A DNA stretch of 19,819 bases from Flemingiibacterium sp045644145 (GTDB lineage Bacteria > Bacillota > Clostridia > Oscillospirales > CAG-272). Of the stretch, positions 12,915-19,819 are shown piece after piece (position 1 is the first letter of the stretch; each line of letters begins with the position of its first letter). The translations under genes and the position numbers were made by a program. The stretch spans positions 1 to 19,819 of the forward strand of contig JAZRGK010000017.1 in assembly GCA_045644145.1 (NCBI GenBank). The letters run 5' to 3'. The notes beneath the pieces are model-generated. The model did no database searches and was not told where the DNA came from. It saw only the letters and a program-made list of their open reading frames with translations.

Positions 12915-14630
12915 TTATTTTATTCCAATATTTTTTGATTTAATTTTAACATTTTCCCAAGATGGTGAATCGGGATCAAAAATAGAACGAACTCGATTTT
13001 TATCTAACATTTCTACTGTTTTACCAAGTTTTCCATAAACTTGTCCCTTTTTTTCAAAAGAAATATTTGGATCTTCTTCAATTAAAACATACCATTCGCT
13101 ATAAATATTGTATGCCACAAGTTTATTGCTTGTCTTTTCATTCCACAATTGAAATATTGTCTTACCTGGCAATCTAACATATGCATCAAATGTTTTTGTG
13201 ATAATTTCCCCACTAACATCATAAGAAATGCTTGTTATTTGTTCATCCTCCTTCTTCACATCAACCACGGATAACAAATCACTGTATGTTTGAATTCCAG
13301 ATTTTCCAAAGCAAATATTACCATCAGAAACATTTCTTTCGCCGATATTATATTCGCAATACCAACAATCTATATCTTGAACCGTATCGGATTTAATAGG
13401 GCATGCGGCATATGAGTGCAAGACTCCGCCTACTACTCCATTTACAGGCTCGCAAACCTTTTTTAATCTTTCCTTTGCTTCCGAAATCAGTTCATGATGC
13501 AACCATTCTTTTTTCGAGGTGTTTATTTCCAAAGCATATCTCATCTGTGTTTTAGTATAGCCTTTATTCCGAGACAAATCCAACTCAACTATGTTAAAAT
13601 TCTTCTCATTTAACTTGTTTACTTCATTCTCATCTTTTTTAGAAGCCAAGCGAACCAACAAAGCAGTTTGTTGGTTGTTTGATGAAATAATTATTGATTT
13701 TGGGATTCGTGATCTGCCTTCACAATTGTAACTAACTGCTTGAAATTCTTCAATCCAAGCATCTTTTACTGTAATTCCCTTGCTTGCAGTTGGTAAAATA
13801 ATATCTGGTAGTTTTATGACCTTTTTGTCCTCGAGCAATTCTTTTAACAGATGAAATATTTCTCCATTAGTTCTATATATTTCTCCTGTATCATCAGAAT
13901 CCAACTCATCTGCTTCTGGCCACTTTTCAAGCAATAAGTTTTTGTTTAGCACCGATACAGCTTCAACTTTTTCATTAATCTCAGGAACTTCCGGTTCAAC
14001 TTCGATAGGCTTTGATGACTCGACAGCAGTAGTCACAGATGTATTTTTTTCAAATACTGATGTCTGCTTGCGATAAATATTTCTATTATATATCCACTCT
14101 CCCAAGGAACCACCCGTTGAAGGTTTATCGTTTTTCGACCAATTTTGAAATCTTTCCAAACTTGCTGCAGCTTCTTCTTTGCTTACCGCTCGCATCCATG
14201 AAAAATTCGGATCGGAGGCGTTATCTCTCAGTATTGATGGATCTTTTAAAAAATTTTCTATGCTTCCACACAAATATTCAACCTTTTTAGCAGTTATGGG
14301 GTTCAATAGAATATTTTCAAGTTTAGTAACCCATCGCAAGTTTTCCGGACGATTATTGCGGCGATTAGTGTCTATATGATCTACTACATATTGAGGCGAT
14401 GGTGGGTTACCGATAAAAGCTATAGCTACTATCCTATGTACTCTTTCACCTGCAATTTCAGCATATCCTGTTTTATCGTTATACTTTCCGAAAGTCCATT
14501 TATTATCTGTGGGTCTCGGTTTTTTGCCTGCTTTGGGATGGCGCAAAACAGATCCGTTATCACGCACAGAATAAGTTTCGTTTTTATAAATACATTCTAC
14601 TTCCTTCTCAAAATCATCTAAAATGTTCAT
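12915..14630 (-). CDS. HNH endonuclease protein B with putative CoiA-like zinc-cluster C-terminus
   Basis: 571 residues from the ATG at 14630, which has GGAG 6 nt upstream; a TTG 12 nt earlier overlaps that site. Residues 1-110 are the same HNH_3 module as protein A (VDHIDTNR at 83-90 and NNRPENLRW at 92-100, at identical residue numbers), then DPNFSWMR and GEWIY. A polar linker (190-225) precedes a new C-terminal region: IVELDLSRNKGYTK (347-360) and EINTSKKEWLHHE resemble the 'IEIDLS ... KEWI' signature of CoiA-like proteins. A Cys cluster (C410, C422, C425, C440) could bind zinc. The PD-(D/E)xK residues normally seen before this signature are not evident, so that part may be non-catalytic. 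Very AT-rich. It lies 13 nt after the deformylase stop, at the end of that operon. Confidence 0.85.
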   Translation of the reverse strand: MNILDDFEKEVECIYKNETYSVRDNGSVLRHPKAGKKPRPTDNKWTFGKYNDKTGYAEIAGERVHRIVAIAFIGNPPSPQYVVDHIDTNRRNNRPENLRWVTKLENILLNPITAKKVEYLCGSIENFLKDPSILRDNASDPNFSWMRAVSKEEAAASLERFQNWSKNDKPSTGGSLGEWIYNRNIYRKQTSVFEKNTSVTTAVESSKPIEVEPEVPEINEKVEAVSVLNKNLLLEKWPEADELDSDDTGEIYRTNGEIFHLLKELLEDKKVIKLPDIILPTASKGITVKDAWIEEFQAVSYNCEGRSRIPKSIIISSNNQQTALLVRLASKKDENEVNKLNEKNFNIVELDLSRNKGYTKTQMRYALEINTSKKEWLHHELISEAKERLKKVCEPVNGVVGGVLHSYAACPIKSDTVQDIDCWYCEYNIGERNVSDGNICFGKSGIQTYSDLLSVVDVKKEDEQITSISYDVSGEIITKTFDAYVRLPGKTIFQLWNEKTSNKLVAYNIYSEWYVLIEEDPNISFEKKGQVYGKLGKTVEMLDKNRVRSIFDPDSPSWENVKIKSKNIGIK

Positions 14631-14643
14631 TATATTCTCCAAA

Positions 14644-15069
14644 TTATATCAATATTCCATTACAATGATCCACCTCATGCTGAATGATCTGCGCCGTCCA
14701 GCCGGTGTAGTTTTTCGTGCGTGTTTGCATTTCGGGGGTCTGATACCGCACCTTGATGGTCTTATATCGCTTGCACTTACGCGGACCGCCGAGAAGCGAT
14801 AGACAGCCTTCTTCTGTGTCGTATACGCCGTCCTTCTTGATAATCTCGGGATTGAGCATCACCGTATATGTAGGAGCTCGTCCGCTCTCATCGAGAAACG
14901 CGATGATGCGCTTCTTCACGCCGATCATATTCGCCGCCATGCCGACACAGCTTTCTCTGTGCGCCATCAGCGTATCAAGCAGATCCTGCGCGACCTGCAG
15001 ATCTTCTTTCGTTGCGACCTCCGACTTTCCGGCAAGAAATATCGGATCGTGCATCAGTTCTTTAATCAT
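14644..15069 (-). CDS. def: Peptide deformylase
   Basis: 141 residues. Removes the formyl group from the N-terminal Met of new proteins in the cytoplasm using a metal ion. Motif 2 EGCLS (87-91) gives metal ligand Cys89; motif 3 QHEVDH gives His131, Glu132 and His135. Motif 1 is GMAANM (43-48), whereas the family norm is G-x-G-L-A-A-x-Q: the Gln that helps bind substrate is replaced by Met48. I recall the same variant in other Clostridial deformylases, so it is probably a real subfamily. The length is typical for it and the end (HCNGILI) complete. The ATG at 15069 overlaps the CPBP gene by 8 nt and has AAAGGA upstream. It is the last host-type gene of the operon; the HNH gene follows. Confidence 0.92.
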   Translation of the reverse strand: MIKELMHDPIFLAGKSEVATKEDLQVAQDLLDTLMAHRESCVGMAANMIGVKKRIIAFLDESGRAPTYTVMLNPEIIKKDGVYDTEEGCLSLLGGPRKCKRYKTIKVRYQTPEMQTRTKNYTGWTAQIIQHEVDHCNGILI

Positions 15070-15799
15070 TTTTTCGTCCTTTCATCGTCCATGCAAGGTA
15101 TGCCGTGTACGCTCCCGTGATCACCGTGAGAGCAATGCAGGTGAGCATTCGCATTTCTGTTGTTACGTTTGACTCGTCGGCAAATACGCTGATCGCGTTG
15201 AACAATCCGTGCGCGGCAATACAGCCGATGAGACTATCGGTTTTAAGATACATCATCACGAACATAAATCCAGCGGCGGTGGCGTAGACGATCTGCAGCA
15301 GATTAGGCAAAAGCTCCGCGCCCGAGCCGTTTATGAGATTAATGATATGCCCGATGCCGAAGGTCACACTTGAAACGATTACAGCAGCCTTGATGCTGTC
15401 TTTTCGCATCGCGTTAAAGAGCAGACCGCGGAAGATGACCTCCTCCAAAAATCCGACGCAAAACATGGACAGTATGTACAGCACTGTTTCGAGAGCACCA
15501 TAATTAACAGTTACGCCGTACCACAGATTGGCGGTCATCATAAGAATCACGGGCAGATAAAACAGCATAGAACGTGCCGGGAGTTTTGACGGACAAAGTC
15601 CGTAGGCTTCAAAAAGAGCGTGCTTTCGCAAAAACAGCAACAGCGCGGCAGACAACATAAGTCCCACTGCAAGTGTGACCGACTTTTCGATTCCTGCCAT
15701 GGCGAAAAGGGAATCGCCCACAGACATCAGCACGCAATAGGTGATGATCCACACGACAGCGAACCATATTTTGCTTTTATCGTATAGCTTTTTTAACAT
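15062..15799 (-). CDS. CPBP-family intramembrane metalloprotease
   Basis: 245 residues, strongly hydrophobic with about seven or eight membrane segments. Family motifs: Glu119-Glu120-x-x-x-Arg124 (LEEVIFRGLLF), FGIGHIINLI with His151, and HGLFNAIS with His197 and Asn201. These form the membrane-embedded active site of type II CAAX-like proteases (ABI/CPBP). In bacteria such proteins cleave membrane substrates or protect from own bacteriocins; which applies here is not visible. Its start lies inside the MGMT-family gene (23-nt overlap) and its end overlaps the deformylase start, so it is part of the same tight operon. Confidence 0.9.
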   Translation of the reverse strand: MLKKLYDKSKIWFAVVWIITYCVLMSVGDSLFAMAGIEKSVTLAVGLMLSAALLLFLRKHALFEAYGLCPSKLPARSMLFYLPVILMMTANLWYGVTVNYGALETVLYILSMFCVGFLEEVIFRGLLFNAMRKDSIKAAVIVSSVTFGIGHIINLINGSGAELLPNLLQIVYATAAGFMFVMMYLKTDSLIGCIAAHGLFNAISVFADESNVTTEMRMLTCIALTVITGAYTAYLAWTMKGRKND

Positions 15800-16103
15800 C
15801 TTCCGTCACCCCATATCCATATCGTTTCAAATCTACTTTGCCATTCTCAACTACGATGCCTTCTGCTTCAAGACGGCGTTTTTGCTCATCGATACCGCCG
15901 AAAGCGTATGCGCGGCTTAGCTCGCCTTTGCTGTTCACGACCTTGTAGCAGGGATATTTTTCTCCGTCGGGATTGGAATGGAGCGCGTTTCCCACCGCGC
16001 GAGCCAGCTTGCGGTTTCCGAGCATCTCTGCGAGCGTTCCGTATGTAACGACTTTGCCTCGCGGAATCGTGGTAAGAAGCTCGTACAATGCTTGCTTATC
16101 CAT
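15777..16103 (-). CDS. MGMT-family DNA repair/alkyltransferase-like protein
   Basis: 108 residues, only the C-terminal DNA-binding domain of O6-methylguanine-DNA methyltransferases. IPRGKVVTYGTLAEMLG (13-29) and ARAVGNALHSNP (34-45, the recognition helix) are typical. The active-site loop reads PCYKVVNSKG with Cys52 in place, where the classic enzyme has PCHRVV; alkyltransferase-like proteins instead replace Cys with Trp or Ala. So it keeps the alkyl-acceptor Cys but has Tyr for the usual His, and activity is uncertain. AFGGIDEQKRRLEAEG is the usual end. It lies in the operon between a GNAT gene (8-nt overlap) and the CPBP gene. Confidence 0.88.
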   Translation of the reverse strand: MDKQALYELLTTIPRGKVVTYGTLAEMLGNRKLARAVGNALHSNPDGEKYPCYKVVNSKGELSRAYAFGGIDEQKRRLEAEGIVVENGKVDLKRYGYGVTEDVKKAIR

Positions 16104-16638
16104 GTGTGCGCACCTTCTCCCATGTTTCTCTCGTCATAAGGTTAGAGTGTCCCGTGCGGATTTCGCCGAGGAGCGGCACTTCAATGCCCTCGGTCTTTCG
16201 CTGATAGACAAATCCGAGCTTTTCCTGAACGCGGCGGGATTTCTCGTTGCCGTCGTAATAACCGCACCAAATGCGGTTCATTTTAAGGTCTTCAAAGGCG
16301 TATCGAAGCATCTCCCGCGAGGCTTCGGGAATGAGTCCTCGCCCCCAAAATGGCTTGCCGATCCAATAACCAAGCTCGTATTCATCGTCCGCTTCGGCAA
16401 GGTCTTTGCGGTGAAAGCCAATACTTCCTATAGGCTTGCCATCCTCTTTGAGGCACACGGCAAAGGTATCGGGTGCGGACAGCACCGTGCGAATGATCTC
16501 GCGGCTGTTCTCCACGCTCGTATGCGGCGGCCAACCTGCAGGCGGTCCTATATCGGGATAGCTGGCGTATTTATATAAGTCTTCTGCGTCATCCTCGCAC
16601 CACGGGCGGAGAATGAGGCGAGGTGTTTCCAAAATCAT
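16096..16638 (-). CDS. GNAT acetyltransferase, RimJ/RimL-like
   Basis: 180 residues. Starts with ETPRLILRPWCEDDAEDLYK, the usual RimJ-like beginning. The acetyl-CoA loop is in LGYWIGKPFWGRGLIPEASR (88-107; family Q/R-x-x-G-x-G/A), followed by NRIWCGYYDGNEKSRRVQEK and LGF, the C-terminal strand of these enzymes. It would transfer acetyl from acetyl-CoA to an amine; targets in this group include ribosomal-protein N-termini, metabolites and drugs, and cannot be told here. The ATG overlaps the nucleotidyltransferase stop (ATGA) and GAGGAAG precedes it. Confidence 0.9.
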   Translation of the reverse strand: MILETPRLILRPWCEDDAEDLYKYASYPDIGPPAGWPPHTSVENSREIIRTVLSAPDTFAVCLKEDGKPIGSIGFHRKDLAEADDEYELGYWIGKPFWGRGLIPEASREMLRYAFEDLKMNRIWCGYYDGNEKSRRVQEKLGFVYQRKTEGIEVPLLGEIRTGHSNLMTRETWEKVRTHG

Positions 16639-17297
16639 AGGTTTTCTTCCTCAATCCACTTTTTAGCCCAAGCAAACAAAACTTCCGACATTGGGCTAAA
16701 CTCAACATCTTCGCCGTTTTTCAGCTTCAAGAAGATTTCAACAATCTTTCGTTCATCGGCAGAAACAACATCGAGCAGGTCTTTTTGATGCTTGATGTAT
16801 TTTCCCGTCTGCCAAAAAGCAATAGCCTGCACAACAAAGGATGCGGATTTATACAGTCCTCGCAAAATGTCCTCGCACTTTTCGTGGAGCATGTTATGCA
16901 CACAGCCGTGATAAATATTGCAAACACCGATTTTGATTGCTCTGCCCACAGCCGCTTCGTCAATGACAGTAAGCAATTCATCAAGGCTACCTTTCATGGG
17001 TGTCGTGTCATAATAAAACTGAAAAAGATCGGAAGGCTCCCAATTAAGAATTTCATTTTTGCCCGACAAGAATCCGCAGATCAGCTCTCTCTCCGGCAAA
17101 GTGTCGAGCATTGCATTGTAGACCCAAATGTCCGAGGCGGACAGCTTGTCAAGTACTACAACAACGTCAATATCGCTTGTTTCGCTCGCTTCACCGCGAC
17201 CGTAGCTGCCTTGCAAGCCGACAAACCACACGCGGTTTCCGAAAGTGTCATTTAAGGCTTTCAAAAAGCCGTCCATCCAAGTGGTAATATCTATCAT
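16635..17297 (-). CDS. Nucleotidyltransferase-domain protein, aminoglycoside-adenylyltransferase-like
   Basis: 220 residues from the ATG at 17297, 8 nt after GGAGG (another in-frame ATG at 17303 is too close to it). Residues 25-50 hold the Pol-beta-type signature: GLQGSYGRGEASETSDIDVV, with Gly30-Ser31 and metal ligands Asp42 and Asp44. The remaining helical part (CVHNMLHEKCEDILRGLYK... LLDVVSADE) is like the C-terminal domain of drug-modifying or MNT-like nucleotidyltransferases. It could add a nucleotide to a small molecule or protein; no toxin-antitoxin partner (HEPN) is seen next to it. Genes for two acetyltransferases flank it. Confidence 0.85.
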   Translation of the reverse strand: MIDITTWMDGFLKALNDTFGNRVWFVGLQGSYGRGEASETSDIDVVVVLDKLSASDIWVYNAMLDTLPERELICGFLSGKNEILNWEPSDLFQFYYDTTPMKGSLDELLTVIDEAAVGRAIKIGVCNIYHGCVHNMLHEKCEDILRGLYKSASFVVQAIAFWQTGKYIKHQKDLLDVVSADERKIVEIFLKLKNGEDVEFSPMSEVLFAWAKKWIEEENL

Positions 17298-17319
17298 TTG
17301 CATCACCTCCGTCAAATTC

Positions 17320-18087
17320 TTATTTATTCATCCCATCCACCACATCAAACGGCTTCGCCGTCATTTCCACCCATGCAGGACGGAATCCGCTTTTTATGGC
17401 GTTGCGAACAGATTTCACGTTACACCAAGCGGCACAGTAAAATGGCACTTTTCCGCGATTCAAAATCTCGATGGCAAGGCGGCTTGTGAGAGCCGATGCA
17501 ATTCCTTGTCTGCGATACTCGGGAAGCACGTCAATACCGATCTGCCACATTGTGTCGCAATCGGCAGAACAGCCGGCAAGCCCGACGAGCTTGTCACCGT
17601 CATACGCACCCACGCCAAGCACGTCAAGGTGACATCTTTCCTTGCAAAGAGCGTTTGACCATTCGGGAAGATAGAGCTCGGCAAAATCCTTTTGCGTGAG
17701 GATGCGAAGCTCATATTGGCAATCAAGCGCACGAAGCACGTTCACATCAGGCAGAAAATATTCCGCCATAAAGCAGATCTTATGTCCCCGCGCCATCAAA
17801 GCCTCGTTCAGCACATGCAGATGAGGAGTTTCAAACAGATGCTCGACGGGATATTTGTTTATGTAATTTTCGGTTATCTCGCGGAATTCGGGCGACACCG
17901 ATGCCACCACGTTATTGACGTAGGACACCAGCTGGCAGGAAAACGGGAGCTTCAAATACCGCCTCGCGCCGTCACTCACACACGACGTCACGACCACGTT
18001 TTCGCTCTTTTCAAAATCACTCGCATCCGCCGAGAGATCGCGTGCTGACTGTGCCATCGCAATCTTCAAAATTTCTTGGTTGGTCAT
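17320..18087 (-). CDS. GNAT family acetyltransferase
   Basis: 255 residues from the ATG at 18087, 6 nt after GGAG. The N-terminal 130 residues (NVVVTSCVSDGARRYLKLPF) form an extra domain. The C-terminal GNAT core has VGLAGCSADCDTMWQIGIDV and the acetyl-CoA loop PEYRRQGIASALTSRLAIEI (R192-R193-Q194-G195-I196-A197), ending with FYCAAWCNVKSVRNAIKSGF. The length and two-part build resemble multidomain GNAT proteins of Clostridia of unknown substrate. First gene of the tight operon, 22 nt before the nucleotidyltransferase gene. Confidence 0.88.
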   Translation of the reverse strand: MTNQEILKIAMAQSARDLSADASDFEKSENVVVTSCVSDGARRYLKLPFSCQLVSYVNNVVASVSPEFREITENYINKYPVEHLFETPHLHVLNEALMARGHKICFMAEYFLPDVNVLRALDCQYELRILTQKDFAELYLPEWSNALCKERCHLDVLGVGAYDGDKLVGLAGCSADCDTMWQIGIDVLPEYRRQGIASALTSRLAIEILNRGKVPFYCAAWCNVKSVRNAIKSGFRPAWVEMTAKPFDVVDGMNK

Positions 18088-18138
18088 ATTTTTCTCCTTC
18101 ACGGAGCGTAATCTTTTATAATTTTCATAATTCTGTGC

Positions 18139-18531
18139 TCAGTTTTTCGATTCCTTGTCTTTGATCCACCAGCCATTGCCGTCAATATAGCCGTTTCTTT
18201 TCATAAAAGGCTTCAAAACCTCAATTCGGCCTGTCGCGGGAATTGTTATTCCTTCGCTACGCAAGATCATGAAGATTGTTTCTTCATATTCATCCATTAA
18301 CGTGCCCCATCCATCAACAACAGCACGAGCAGCTTTATACTCAGGCGTTCCTTCTTTGTAGTCGTATACATCATCCTCAACCCACCAAAATTTGTTGTGT
18401 GAGATCGCATATGCATCAGCTAAATCTTTTTCGGTTTTCCTTTCGACAAAATAGTTGCGCACATCCGATGGCGTCTTGTTTGGAATTGGATCACTCGCCA
18501 TAATTACAATATCATTCATATTATCTTTCAT
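18139..18531 (-). CDS. Unknown 130-aa protein
   Basis: 130 residues. I do not recognise it. Visible features: an N-terminal MASDPIPNKTPSDVRNYFVE, a Trp/Asp-rich segment (FWWVEDDVYDYKEGTPEYKA), a helical middle (VVDGWGTLMDEYEETIFMIL) and a C-terminal short repeat-like NGYIDGNGWWIKDKE. No signal or membrane part. Neither the ATG at 18531 nor the in-frame ATG at 18519 has a clear ribosome site, so the start is uncertain. It lies alone between the radical SAM gene and the GNAT operon; composition is more AT-rich than both neighbours. Confidence 0.65.
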   Translation of the reverse strand: MKDNMNDIVIMASDPIPNKTPSDVRNYFVERKTEKDLADAYAISHNKFWWVEDDVYDYKEGTPEYKAARAVVDGWGTLMDEYEETIFMILRSEGITIPATGRIEVLKPFMKRNGYIDGNGWWIKDKESKN

Positions 18532-18600
18532 AGCAATATTTTAAATCAACGTACAGGAAAATTCCACTGTTCTCTTACTGTATTTCAATGAAACTTATTT

Positions 18601-19353
18601 TTACGGCGCATAATCCTTTAAGATCTCCATAATATCGCGCGCATACACATTCCCTCCGAGAACGTCGCCGTTCGGCTCGAACGACACACAACGCACATTG
18701 CGCGGATCTTCCGCGTACGGATTTTCTGGGCGCTCGTCCGCGAAATACTCAGCGAGATATTTGGACGCGTTTCCTTCGGGGAAAATAATATTTCCATCTC
18801 CCACGGGAATATCCATATCGGAAAAGCTACCGAGAATCTCTCTCGTTTTTCTGTTGTACGGATTGTCATCCTTCGCGCTTACCAGCCACGCAGGTTGAAG
18901 GCGGATCGGTATGCCGCACGTCTTTGCTTCTGCGGCAAACTGCTCCACCACATCAAGCGGTATCGTTTCCTGATGGAAAGCATCTACCGACAAAAGCAAG
19001 TCGTTCACACCGCACGCGGCAAGTTGCTCTGCGACCTCGCGTATCTTATCGGCATTTTTTGAAAAATAGCCGTTGGTGATGACCTGACGTTTGGGGATGT
19101 TCAGTTCCTTTGCGGCATTCATGATTGCACAGACCGCGTCCGTGTACAAAAGCGGCTCACCGCCAAAGGTCATTACTGTTTTGATGTCGTACTCCGCCGC
19201 AATTTTGCGTACCGCATCCGCGGCAATTTGCGGATCGATCCGCTCACCGCAAGACGTGTGATCGCCCTCGGAGCAGCGCTTGCACCGTCCCGTGCAGGCG
19301 TAGGTCACGACGAACTCGATTTTGTTCAAATTCTCAAGATATTGGTTCTTCAC
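18601..19353 (-). CDS. Radical SAM protein
   Basis: 250 residues, GTG start whose GTGA overlaps the flavin reductase stop. Cys20-x3-Cys24-x2-Cys27 (CTGRCKRC) binds the 4Fe-4S cluster, and GGEPLL (64-69) the SAM amino group. The TIM-barrel continues with VITNGYFSKN and LLLSVDAFHQET. The end has CVSFEPNGDVLGGNVYARDI, a single-Cys remnant of a SPASM-like region, so an extra cluster is not obvious. It uses SAM to start a radical reaction; many relatives modify peptides or are of unknown role. No precursor peptide is seen nearby. Probably co-transcribed with the flavin reductase gene. Confidence 0.9.
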   Translation of the reverse strand: MKNQYLENLNKIEFVVTYACTGRCKRCSEGDHTSCGERIDPQIAADAVRKIAAEYDIKTVMTFGGEPLLYTDAVCAIMNAAKELNIPKRQVITNGYFSKNADKIREVAEQLAACGVNDLLLSVDAFHQETIPLDVVEQFAAEAKTCGIPIRLQPAWLVSAKDDNPYNRKTREILGSFSDMDIPVGDGNIIFPEGNASKYLAEYFADERPENPYAEDPRNVRCVSFEPNGDVLGGNVYARDIMEILKDYAP

Positions 19354-19819
19354 TTGATCTTCTTTCCGTCCGAGAACGCTTGCCCTACCTTATCGCCAAA
19401 GTTCCAGTAAGCGTGCGTCACGCTGTCGTAAATGATGGGATCGAGCTTTTTCGCATCAACCTTGCCGCTTTCGTCAAGAATACTTTCGTCAGCGCTGACG
19501 TTGATGATCTCACCGATGCAAATGCCTTCCTCATTGAACTTGATGAGTTTGCACTCCACCGTCATGGGAAGCTCGTCGATGATGGGAGCGTTGACGTACT
19601 CACTCTTGACGTCGTGAAATCCTGCCTTTGCGAATTTATCGGGAACGTCGTTTGCGGAAACGATGCCGACGTAATCGCAGGGCGCAACTGTCTTGGACGT
19701 GGCAAAGCTGACGGTGAAAGCCCTCGTCTTTTTGATATTTTCTGTGGTCTTGTGGTCGTCCGCAAGGCAGACCATGACCTGATTGGTGTCATAAATACCG
19801 CCCCAGGCCGCATTCATGG
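19350..19819 (-). CDS. Flavin reductase-like FMN-binding protein, 5' end outside window
   Basis: At least 155 residues, with the reading frame open to the window edge. The first visible Met (in MNAAWGGIYDTNQVMVCL) is internal: relatives have about 30 residues before this FMN-binding strand, so the gene continues beyond the window. FTVSFATSKTVAPCDYVGIV and ECKLIKFNEEGICIGEIINV fit the flavin reductase family, which binds FMN and uses NAD(P)H. The end (DKVGQAFSDGKK) is normal for short Clostridial members. Its stop overlaps the radical SAM start, so the two are probably one operon. Confidence 0.88.
   Translation of the reverse strand, partial: MNAAWGGIYDTNQVMVCLADDHKTTENIKKTRAFTVSFATSKTVAPCDYVGIVSANDVPDKFAKAGFHDVKSEYVNAPIIDELPMTVECKLIKFNEEGICIGEIINVSADESILDESGKVDAKKLDPIIYDSVTHAYWNFGDKVGQAFSDGKKIK

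Noticed and set aside
5370..14630. The two HNH genes as fragments of one gene split by insertion of the element
   Set aside because: Each has its own start, ribosome site, full HNH module and a distinct complete C-terminus.
15777..16103. Classification as a catalytically dead alkyltransferase-like protein (ATL)
   Set aside because: The active-site Cys is present (PCYKVV), whereas ATL proteins replace it by Trp or Ala.

Overview
The window looks like a chromosomal segment of a moderate-GC Clostridia (Bacillota), probably a gut Oscillospiraceae/Lachnospiraceae-type bacterium. This rests on strong AGGAGG-type ribosome sites, the Clostridial style of peptide deformylase (GMAANM), DUF6809 and the tandem integrases. 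Every gene I can support lies on the minus strand, so transcription runs from high to low coordinates. I saw no rRNA, tRNA or CRISPR array.

Right part (about 14.6-19.8 kb): housekeeping and accessory metabolism. A 5'-truncated flavin reductase overlaps a radical SAM gene, followed by a small unknown gene. Then comes a tightly packed operon: GNAT acetyltransferase, nucleotidyltransferase, second GNAT, MGMT-family protein, CPBP membrane protease, peptide deformylase. Starts and stops mostly overlap by a few bases.

Middle (about 5.3-14.6 kb): an integrative, possibly mobilizable, module. In transcription order it has an unknown 85-aa protein, DUF6809, a strong terminator, a LexA-like self-cleaving repressor with its own promoter and two palindromic operator-like sites, a zinc-ribbon protein, a structured leader, an AlpA/Xis-type excisionase, a helix-turn-helix protein, an origin-like 69-bp inverted-repeat structure, a ribbon-helix-helix-type protein, and two overlapping tyrosine recombinases. 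No relaxase or coupling protein is visible. The module is bracketed by two AT-rich genes encoding related HNH endonuclease proteins (59 of 90 residues identical by hand count over residues 21-110) with unrelated C-terminal domains. One of them sits 13 nt behind the deformylase gene as if added to that operon.

Left part (1-5.3 kb): an ADP-ribose 'eraser' operon (macro-domain protein with a C-terminal HTH-like region, VWA protein, ADP-ribosylglycohydrolase). After it come a rhodanese lipoprotein followed closely by a LEM-3-like GIY-YIG nuclease, and the start of a DUF5714-like zinc-binding protein running off the window. The rhodanese and macro genes share a nearly identical promoter block (TTGAAG, 17-bp spacer, TATAAT, with conserved upstream bases).

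Most likely new material: the paired HNH proteins flanking the element, the putative CoiA-like zinc-cluster tail of the larger one, the ADP-ribose eraser operon without a visible ADP-ribosyltransferase, the origin-like structure, and an integrase whose expected start codon is ATC.
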